Shown here: one piece after another, positions 1 through 4,547 of the stretch
How the letters are laid out: every line of letters starts with the position of its first letter
How positions within the stretch are numbered: the first letter of the stretch is position 1
Origin: Muribaculaceae bacterium
Lineage (GTDB): Bacteria; Bacteroidota; Bacteroidia; Bacteroidales; Muribaculaceae
DNA length: 5,214 nucleotides
Direction of reading: 5' to 3'
NCBI GenBank assembly: GCA_022511505.1
Contig: JAFLTK010000084.1
Coordinates: forward strand, 1 to 5,214
Made by a program: the position numbers and the translations under genes
Notes under the pieces: generated by a model
Databases searched by the model: none
The model's input: only the letters and a program-made list of their open reading frames with translations
What the model was told of the DNA's origin: nothing

Positions 1-590
1 ATGAAAAGCAACGCGGCGCCAAACAGCGGGTAAAGGTTGCCAATCAACTTGTCGATGGGGAGCAAGGTTGCAAGGATATAGTAACCGAAGATGATGAAAA
101 TCCAGACGGTCTCGGTCATCGCGTCGGGGGTCATCCCCGCAAGCAACGCCGCCGGGTTGACAACAAATACCGCACCGACAAGCAACATCAGCAGGATGGA
201 GAACACTCTCATTATCTGCTTGATAGACCCGCCAAGTTCGCGGCCTACCATCTCGGGGAGCGAAGTGCCGCCCTCGCGCAACGAAATCATGCCCGAAAGG
301 TAATCATGAACGGCGCCCGCAAAGATGGTGCCGAAAACAATCCACAAGAATGCCGACGGACCATACATTATGCCCATGATGGCGCCAAAGATGGGACCGA
401 GTCCGGCAATGTTAAGGAATTGAATCAGAAACACTTTCCACGTTGGCATCGGCAGATAGTCAACGTCGTCGCGCATGGTGTAGGCAGGCGTCTTGCGGCT
501 GCTGTCGCAACCAAAAATGCGCTCTATAAACAAGCCATAGATAAAATATCCGCCTATCAGGACGACAAGCGATATGATAAACAAAACCAT
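1..590 (-). CDS. cstA: CstA-family carbon starvation transporter, N-terminal part (cut by window edge)
   Basis: This is the first 196 codons of a polytopic inner-membrane transporter; the rest lies beyond base 1. I translated it by hand from the ATG at 590-588, and the frame is open to the edge. It starts with a hydrophobic helix (residues 2-22). It then has the hallmark CstA stretch: a DYLPMPTWKVF-like segment (about 44-54), QFLNIAGLGPIFGAIMG (57-73), AGAVHDYLSGM (91-101) with LREGG following, and further membrane segments near 127-151 and 161-177. CstA proteins are induced on carbon limitation in E. coli and import peptides or, for the BtsT branch, pyruvate. The substrate here cannot be told from sequence. 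Bacteroidales homologues are shorter (roughly 480 residues) than the E. coli protein (about 700). It lies 106 bp downstream of floA on the same strand, so it could be co-transcribed or separate. No Shine-Dalgarno or clear -7 box precedes it; AAGG about 10 bases before the ATG is the nearest purine run. Confidence 0.93.
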   Translation of the reverse strand, partial: MVLFIISLVVLIGGYFIYGLFIERIFGCDSSRKTPAYTMRDDVDYLPMPTWKVFLIQFLNIAGLGPIFGAIMGIMYGPSAFLWIVFGTIFAGAVHDYLSGMISLREGGTSLPEMVGRELGGSIKQIMRVFSILLMLLVGAVFVVNPAALLAGMTPDAMTETVWIFIIFGYYILATLLPIDKLIGNLYPLFGAALLF

Positions 591-696
591 AGTGTTAAAA
601 CCTTATATTACGTTCGCTGAAAGCGCTAGTTGCAATGACATTGTTTGTCCGTTGAATAACTTTATTGACTGCCGTTTTCAACATCAACAACTTGCC
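591..696 (-). other. floA-cstA intergenic spacer, no clear promoter or terminator
   Basis: This 106 bp gap separates the floA stop from the cstA start on the minus strand. I looked for a TAnnTTTG element and for a GC-rich hairpin with a T-tract and found neither. The only symmetry is CGCT-GAA-AGCG (615-625), a 4 bp stem that is too short to call. Whether cstA has its own promoter or is read through from floA is open. Confidence 0.45.
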
Positions 697-1668
697 TTAT
701 TTCTTTGACGGCGAGGCGATTGTCTCGCGCATCGAGGTGTCGGCCTCGATGTTGCGCAGGCGGTAGTAGTCCATCACGCCAAGATTTCCCGAATGGAAAG
801 CCTCGGCCATAGCGCGGGGCAGTTCGGCCTCGGCCTCGATAACCTTGGCGCGTGCCTCTTGGGCTTTCGCTTTCATTTCTTGCTCGAGTGCAATCGCCAT
901 AGCGCGGCGCTCCTCGGCCTTTGCCTGGGCGATGTTTTTGTCAGCCTGGGCTTGGTCAATCTGGAGAGCGGCACCGATGTTCTTACCTATATCAATATCG
1001 GCAATATCGATAGATAGAATTTCAAATGCAGTCCCCGAGTCAAGGCCCTTGCGAAGCACTAACTTGGAAATGCTGTCGGGATTTTCAAGCACCTCCTTGT
1101 GGCTTGCTGCCGAGCCGATTGACGACACGATGCCCTCGCCAACGCGGGCAAGCACGGTGTCTTCGCCGGCGCCGCCCACGAGTTGACGGATGTTGGCGCG
1201 CACTGTCACGCGAGCCTTGGCAATCAACTGGATACCATCCTTGGCAACAGCCGTAACCGGCGGCGTGTCAATGACTTTGGGATTTACCGACATTTGCACG
1301 GCTTGGAAGACGTCGCGACCGGCCAGGTCGATAGCCGTCGCCATCTTGAAACCGAGGTCAATATTGGCCTTTGAGGCCGAGACGAGAGCGTGTACAACAG
1401 CCTCGACGTTACCGCCGGCCAGATAGTGGGCCTCAAGGTCGTCGCGGTTGACGTCGTGAAGCCCGGCCTTGTGGGCCTCAATCATGGCGCGCACGATGGT
1501 GGTCGCGGGCACCTTGCGGATGCGCATCAAGAACAACTGCATCAGCGAGATATGGACGCCGCTGACTCGTGCTGAAATCCAGAGGAAGAAAGGCACATAA
1601 TAGAAGAAAATTGCTACTATCGCGATTATCAGAATACAACCGATAGCAATAAAAATTTCGGCATTCAT
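697..1668 (-). CDS. floA: Flotillin-like protein FloA (SPFH/UPF0365 family)
   Basis: FloA is a bacterial flotillin: an inner-membrane scaffold that oligomerises in functional membrane microdomains and affects membrane fluidity and assembly of protein complexes. The 323 residues are close to the about 331 of the Bacillus subtilis protein, which it resembles end to end as I recall it. Residues 5-33 are a hydrophobic segment that anchors or inserts into the membrane. The SPFH region follows, with HKAGL (66-70), HYLAGGNV (81-88), AIDLAGRDV (112-120), QMSVNPKVI (125-133), VRANIRQLVGGAGEDT (156-171), ARVGEGIVSSIGS (174-186) and KGLDSGTAFEILSIDIADIDIGKN (207-230). Residues about 236-295 are a long Ala/Glu/Lys/Gln-rich coiled coil typical of flotillins, followed by GNLGVMDYYRLRNI (294-307). 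The start at 1668 puts the membrane segment at the N-terminus as in the family. It follows the PD40 gene by 31 bp, so the two are probably one transcript. The NfeD-like partner often found beside floA is not next to it on either side here. Confidence 0.97.
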   Translation of the reverse strand: MNAEIFIAIGCILIIAIVAIFFYYVPFFLWISARVSGVHISLMQLFLMRIRKVPATTIVRAMIEAHKAGLHDVNRDDLEAHYLAGGNVEAVVHALVSASKANIDLGFKMATAIDLAGRDVFQAVQMSVNPKVIDTPPVTAVAKDGIQLIAKARVTVRANIRQLVGGAGEDTVLARVGEGIVSSIGSAASHKEVLENPDSISKLVLRKGLDSGTAFEILSIDIADIDIGKNIGAALQIDQAQADKNIAQAKAEERRAMAIALEQEMKAKAQEARAKVIEAEAELPRAMAEAFHSGNLGVMDYYRLRNIEADTSMRETIASPSKK

Positions 1669-1699
1669 TGTGTGTTATATTTTACGTTTATAAAATCGA

Positions 1700-3025
1700 T
1701 TAATAGGCGCGAGTTCCCACCTCGGCCTTGACAACCTCGTTGGCCATCGATTGGAGGCGGGCGTCGGTTTCAAGCAAGGCTTTCTCTCGGTTGAGGATTT
1801 CTTGTTTGACCGCTAAATTGCCGCGGTGGTAGGACCGGCGCAGGTCCTCGAGTTCTTGACGGTCAATGGATGCCTTGTCAACACTGTCAAGGTAGGTCTG
1901 CATCAAGCGGCGTGCGCCCGGGTTGCGGAAGTCGTCGAGCGACGTATAAACAACGCCGCCGGGGAGGGCAAACCTGAAGTCGGGGGCATAGATGGCGTCG
2001 TCGGTCGTGTGCAGTCGGTCGAGGTTGTCGAGAATGGCTTTATAGTCTGCTCCGGGTTCCTGAGTGGCAGTCACGCCGGCCGACAGGCTTGCCAATCCGG
2101 CGAGCCCGGGGGTATCGGGCGAGTAGTTGACGCGCAGGTCAGAAGGCACGAAGCGATAGATGGTTACTTTCCCGGGAGTGCTGTTGCGGTCGGTCGCCCA
2201 CCACCCGATTCCGGCCAGTTCGTCAATGGCAAAAAGGTAGTCGTTGGCCGGCGAGTTATAGGGCATGCCAATGTTTTGAGGCTGCAAGAAAGTGCCGTCC
2301 TCGTCGCGACGGGTGATGAAAACATCATACCCGCCAAGCGAGCCGCTTCCCTTGGCGGCAAAGTAGAGCGTCACTCCGTCGCTCATCAAAAATGGGGCAA
2401 AAACCTCGCCTCCTTCAGCATCGTCAAACACTTTGCCTGAATTTAAAATTTCGGTCGGACCGTCCCAAGTCCCGTCGGCAAGACGTTCGAGCATCCAGAT
2501 TGAGTTGTTGGTCGACTCGTTGTTACCTTTGGCGGTCCAGAGCATCACGTCGCCGTCTTCGGTGACAAACACCGGCGCGTCGACCTCGGGTTTGCCGTGG
2601 TCAACGACCCATTGAGGCGACAACACGCGTGTGACGATATCGCCGTCGGTCAGCGTCCCGCAAGGGAGCGTCAGGCTGAAATAGTCATAAAAACCATCCA
2701 GATCGGCCTCGATGCTATCGATAATCTGCACTTTCTCAACGCGATCGAGCATCGATGCACCGAGCTCGGCGCGCTCAAGCAACGTCTCGACGTCGGCAGC
2801 CATCTCCTTACCTCTCATCTTTGTCCGATAGGTATCCAGAGCATCAACCGCCTGCTCGAAGTCATAACTATCGTATGCCATACGAGCAAGTTCAAGCATT
2901 GCCGCAGTGTTGCCTTTTGCAGCCGCTTTCTGGGCTTCTTCGCGAGTCATTGCGGGGAGCGTAAACACGCTTCCGGCAGCAAGTACAAGCAAGAATGTTT
3001 TTTGTATATAGGGTTTTAGAGTCAT
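1700..3025 (-). CDS. Exported PD40 beta-propeller protein with N-terminal TPR-like helices
   Basis: This is a 441-residue protein with no specific gene name that I recognise. Residues 1-25 form a Sec signal peptide: a Lys-containing start, a hydrophobic core (10-23) and a possible cleavage after LPA (25). There is no lipobox cysteine, so it is predicted periplasmic or outer-membrane-associated rather than a lipoprotein. Residues 27-100 are Ala-rich helices resembling TPR units (AAKGNTAAMLELARMAY, then YDFEQAVDAL). Residues about 145-295 carry PD40/WD40-like propeller blades, clearest at 209-240 (APFLMSDGVTLYFAAKG, then GGYDVFITRR) and 247-281 (LQPQNIGMPYNSPANDYLFA, then WWATDRN). This pattern is shared with Bacteroidota envelope proteins of the PorE/OmpA-PD40 type, but the OmpA-like C-terminal domain is absent. 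Instead residues about 375-435 are charged helices, probably a coiled coil. A strong promoter lies about 30 bp upstream of the ATG. Its role is inferred only as an envelope scaffold or binding protein; the tight pairing with floA supports an envelope function. Confidence 0.85.
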   Translation of the reverse strand: MTLKPYIQKTFLLVLAAGSVFTLPAMTREEAQKAAAKGNTAAMLELARMAYDSYDFEQAVDALDTYRTKMRGKEMAADVETLLERAELGASMLDRVEKVQIIDSIEADLDGFYDYFSLTLPCGTLTDGDIVTRVLSPQWVVDHGKPEVDAPVFVTEDGDVMLWTAKGNNESTNNSIWMLERLADGTWDGPTEILNSGKVFDDAEGGEVFAPFLMSDGVTLYFAAKGSGSLGGYDVFITRRDEDGTFLQPQNIGMPYNSPANDYLFAIDELAGIGWWATDRNSTPGKVTIYRFVPSDLRVNYSPDTPGLAGLASLSAGVTATQEPGADYKAILDNLDRLHTTDDAIYAPDFRFALPGGVVYTSLDDFRNPGARRLMQTYLDSVDKASIDRQELEDLRRSYHRGNLAVKQEILNREKALLETDARLQSMANEVVKAEVGTRAY

Positions 3026-3055
3026 AACTTTTCAAGGTGGGTCTAATATTCAACT

Positions 3056-3086
3056 CAAAGTTACAACAAATTCATGAAATAGCAAA
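3056..3086 (-). promoter_or_regulatory. Bacteroides-type promoter for the PD40-floA unit
   Basis: Read on the minus strand, TTTG (3086-3083) is followed by exactly 19 bases and then TAACTTTG (3063-3056). This is a full match to the Bacteroidota primary-sigma consensus TTTG-N19-21-TAnnTTTG. Transcription should begin near 3049-3052, giving a leader of about 25 bases before the ATG at 3025. The -33 box sits in a T-tract that continues upstream. Confidence 0.85.
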
Positions 3087-3101
3087 AAATATCAAAAAAA
3101 A
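3084..3101. promoter_or_regulatory. Phased A-tracts between the two divergent promoters
   Basis: There is a run of six A (3084-3089) and a run of eight A (3094-3101), whose centres are 11 bp apart, close to one helical turn. Phased A-tracts bend DNA and can act as UP-like elements. Here they would lie about 50-67 bp upstream of the inferred plsC start site, and on the other strand they abut and overlap the -33 box of the PD40 promoter. The function is inferred. Confidence 0.4.
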
Positions 3102-3136
3102 CGCGCTCCAGGCAGCCTTAAACCGAAATAAATCGC

Positions 3137-3144
3137 TACCTTTG
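3137..3144 (+). promoter_or_regulatory. -7 promoter element for the plsC transcript
   Basis: TACCTTTG is an exact match to the Bacteroidota -7 consensus TAnnTTTG, followed by CA as is frequent. A matching TTTG or TTG -33 box is not present 19-21 bases upstream, where the sequence reads through GGCAGCC, so the call rests on the -7 box and the A-tracts further up. Transcription would begin about 4-8 bases after the final G, near 3148-3152. That is at or just past the ATG at 3147, so it makes 3147 an unlikely translation start. Confidence 0.65.
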
Positions 3145-3158
3145 CAATGAAAGTGTCT

Positions 3159-3200
3159 TTATTGTTGTTATTGTTGTTACTGTTGTTACTGTTGTTATTG
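3159..3200 (+). repeat. 9-bp tandem array, TTATTGTTG type, about 4.7 copies
   Basis: Two copies of TTATTGTTG are followed by two copies of TTACTGTTG and a partial TTATTG. The only variation is one T/C change per unit, a silent Leu codon change if read in frame. The unit length is a multiple of three, so copy-number changes would keep the reading frame. Confidence 0.9.
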
Positions 3201-3245
3201 CGACAACAACAACACCGACAACATCACCAACATCACCAACATCAC
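3159..3245 (+). promoter_or_regulatory. Long imperfect hairpin formed by the two arrays
   Basis: The TTG/TTA array (3159-3200) and the following CAA-rich tract (3204-3245) face each other across a CGA apex (3201-3203). Aligning them by hand gives 30 of 42 positions paired, one of them G-U. The inner 11 positions have one mismatch, and outer blocks of 5-7 pairs recur each 9 bases because GTTGT faces ACAAC. As both arms share a 9-base period, alternative registers are possible. In the mRNA this would sit at the extreme 5' end. It is not followed by a T-tract, so it is not a terminator. A role in mRNA stability or translation is inferred. Confidence 0.6.
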
Positions 3246-3263
3246 CAACATCACCAACATCAC
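3219..3263 (+). repeat. 9-bp tandem array, CAACATCAC, five perfect copies
   Basis: Five identical copies of CAACATCAC run head to tail. They are preceded by a related CAACAACAACACCGA stretch (3204-3218) and followed by a degenerate CATCACCACCAC tail (3264-3275). Perfect identity of all copies suggests recent expansion or ongoing homogenisation by slippage. The array ends 21 bases before the plsC start at 3285. Confidence 0.92.
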
Positions 3264-3284
3264 CATCACCACCACCTAACTACC

Positions 3285-4007
3285 ATGATATTCTACCGCA
3301 TCTATCAAGTGCTCATAATGATTCCGGTTTTGCTTGTTGCAACCATCTTGACTGCAACAACAACCATCATTGGCAGCCTCCTCGGCATGGGACGCTGGTT
3401 TGGTTACTATCCCCCGCGCCTCTGGTCTAAGTTGTTTTGCATCATGACCGGCGTCAAAGTGACCGTCAAAGGTCGCGAAAACATCAACCGCGAGACATCA
3501 TACGTTTTTGTCGCCAACCACCAGGGAGCATACGATATCTTTGCCATCTACGGTTACTTAAACCATAATTTCCGCTGGATGATGAAGAAAGCATTGCGCA
3601 AGATTCCTTTTGTCGGCTATTCGTGTCAAGTGTCGGGTCAGATTTATGTTGACAATAGCAGCCCCGGCGCGGTGACCAAGACAATGGAGACGGCCAAGCG
3701 ACAACTGAGCAACGGCATGTCGCTCGTGGTGTTCCCCGAAGGCGCTCGCACCCCCGACGGTAAACTCCACGACTTCAAGCGCGGCGCCTTCCGCCTCGCC
3801 ATGGAATTCAATCTGCCGGTAGTGCCGGTGACCATCGACGGCTCCTATTCAGTGATGACCCGCCGTTCCAAACTACCCCGACCGGGACACATTATATTAA
3901 CAATCCACCGCCCAATCGTTGCCGGTCCCGAAGGACACGACCAGAAGCAACTGATGGAGCAGTCGCGCGCGGCCATCGCCTCGGCGCTACCTCGCGGCGG
4001 CGAGTGA
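3285..4007 (+). CDS. plsC: 1-acyl-sn-glycerol-3-phosphate acyltransferase (PlsC family)
   Basis: PlsC transfers an acyl chain to the sn-2 position of lysophosphatidic acid to make phosphatidic acid at the cytoplasmic membrane. From the ATG at 3285 it has 240 residues, the usual size. Residues 8-33 are a membrane segment. The acyltransferase blocks are clear: block I N78-H79-Q-G-A-Y-D84, with His and Asp as the catalytic HX4D pair; block II GQIYVDN (118-124); block III FPEGARTPDG (150-159); block IV VVPVTIDGS (179-187). Block II has Asn124 where the usual family motif has Arg. I chose 3285 because the conserved protein begins MIFYRIYQ there and everything upstream is low-complexity repeat; the same frame is open back to 3147, which would give 286 residues. 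No Shine-Dalgarno is present; the start follows a C/A-rich, probably unstructured stretch. It may act on other lysolipids, such as amino-acid-lipid precursors, which cannot be excluded. Confidence 0.92.
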   Translation: MIFYRIYQVLIMIPVLLVATILTATTTIIGSLLGMGRWFGYYPPRLWSKLFCIMTGVKVTVKGRENINRETSYVFVANHQGAYDIFAIYGYLNHNFRWMMKKALRKIPFVGYSCQVSGQIYVDNSSPGAVTKTMETAKRQLSNGMSLVVFPEGARTPDGKLHDFKRGAFRLAMEFNLPVVPVTIDGSYSVMTRRSKLPRPGHIILTIHRPIVAGPEGHDQKQLMEQSRAAIASALPRGGE

Positions 4008-4193
4008 GAAGCAATTTGTGGCAGAAGTCGGTTGACAAAATGGCAGAAAACCGCCGAGCTACATTGCTTGGCACGATATATGTTACTCTCCACTCTGTGA
4101 ACTCCCGTCCACGTTGAGTGTTTATTCGATGAGTTCAATCTCAAAATGAAATTCAATATTTATTAACCGAAATATTAATTCAATAAGAAAATT
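4008..4193 (+). promoter_or_regulatory. Upstream region of groES (promoter expected, not pinned down)
   Basis: This 186 bp gap must hold the end of the plsC transcript and probably the groESL promoter. I see no perfect TAnnTTTG; the nearest is TACATTGC (4060-4067), whose -33 spacing does not fit. TGGCAGAA occurs twice (4019-4026 and 4041-4048), 22 bp or about two helical turns apart. CGGTT/AACCG (4029-4033 and 4049-4053) forms an inverted repeat around the second copy. TTGGCACG (4068-4075) resembles a sigma-54 -24 box, but the -12 dinucleotide is GT, not GC. No CIRCE (TTAGCACTC-N9-GAGTGCTAA) operator is present. The last 50 bases before groES are very A/T-rich, with ATTCAATA and ATTCAATAAG as near repeats. 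Confidence 0.4.
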
Positions 4194-4469
4194 ATGAACA
4201 TTAAACCGTTGGCTGATCGTGTTCTTATCAATCCCGTTCCTGCCGAAGAAGTTACAGTAGCGGGCATCATCATCCCCGACTCGGCAAAAGAGAAACCCCA
4301 GCGTGGCGTTGTCCTCGCTGCCGGCACGGGAACCAAAGATGAAGAAATGGTTGTTAAAGAAGGTGACACTGTTCTCTATGGCAAATATGCAGGCACCGAA
4401 ATCGAAGTCAAAGGCGAGAAATATCTGATTATGCGTCAGAGCGACATCCTCGCTATCGTAACCGAATAA
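4194..4469 (+). CDS. groES: Co-chaperonin GroES (Cpn10)
   Basis: GroES forms the heptameric lid that caps the GroEL cage during ATP-driven protein folding in the cytoplasm. The 91 residues are full length for the family. The N-terminus reads NIKPLADRVLI (2-12). The mobile loop that contacts GroEL spans about 17-35, with the hydrophobic anchor G24-I25-I26-I27 followed by PDSAKEKP. VLYGKYAGTEIEVKGEKYLIM (376-like beta core, here residues about 60-80) and the closing RQSDILAIV match the Bacteroidales form. The residue before G24 is Ala23 where most GroES proteins have Gly. The start is the only reasonable ATG and follows an A-rich leader (AATAAGAAAATT) without Shine-Dalgarno. It precedes groEL by 78 bp, the standard groESL order. 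Confidence 0.98.
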   Translation: MNIKPLADRVLINPVPAEEVTVAGIIIPDSAKEKPQRGVVLAAGTGTKDEEMVVKEGDTVLYGKYAGTEIEVKGEKYLIMRQSDILAIVTE

Positions 4470-4511
4470 AAAACAACCCGCCGTCATCTACACGATAGCA
4501 TCAACCTACCC

Positions 4512-4523
4512 GGGGGAAACCCC
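4512..4523 (+). other. Short GNRA-type hairpin in the groES-groEL spacer
   Basis: GGGG (4512-4515), GAAA (4516-4519) and CCCC (4520-4523) would form a four-pair G-C stem closed by a GNRA tetraloop in the mRNA, 24 bases before the groEL ATG. There is no T-tract, so it should not terminate transcription. It could be a processing or stability element, or chance. Confidence 0.4.
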
Positions 4524-4547
4524 TCATAACCATCCACCTAAATTATT

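Larger units (their letters stand above)
3147..3284 (+). other. Repeat-built 5' leader of plsC, or an optional 46-residue N-terminal extension
   Basis: An ATG at 3147 opens a frame that runs without a stop into plsC. It would encode MKVS, 14 consecutive leucines, a Gln/Arg/His stretch, five QHH units and a terminal His run (six His in a row), then LTT. No acyltransferase of this family has such an N-terminus to my knowledge, and the conserved protein begins at the next in-frame ATG (3285). The TACCTTTG promoter box ends 2 bases before this ATG, so an mRNA from it would start at or beyond 3147. I read the stretch as an untranslated leader of roughly 135 bases. If another promoter further upstream is used, the product would instead have a hydrophobic segment and a potentially metal-binding His tract. 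Confidence 0.6.

Noticed and set aside
306..620. 104-codon plus-strand frame, with another at 91-303
   Set aside because: Both lie opposite the start of cstA, whose minus-strand translation is a clear membrane transporter.
615..625. CGCT-GAA-AGCG hairpin as a terminator after floA
   Set aside because: The stem is only four pairs with no T-tract, and it lies closer to the cstA start than to the floA stop.
1826..2440. 204-codon open frame on the plus strand
   Set aside because: It is antisense to the PD40 gene, whose domain content and promoter are convincing, and it has no recognisable family features.
3204..3275. CRISPR-like or intergenic repeat cluster
   Set aside because: The units are 9 bp, contiguous and without spacers, so it is a simple tandem array and not a CRISPR.
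4090..4130. CIRCE heat-shock operator suggested by CACTC...GAGTG upstream of groES
   Set aside because: The half-sites are incomplete and separated by about 20 bases rather than 9, so it does not match CIRCE.
3845..4156. 103-codon minus-strand frame across the end of plsC and the groES leader
   Set aside because: It mostly overlaps plsC antisense, and its product shows no recognisable domain.
4122..4487. 121-codon minus-strand frame over groES
   Set aside because: It is a shadow of groES; it has no independent promoter or family signal.
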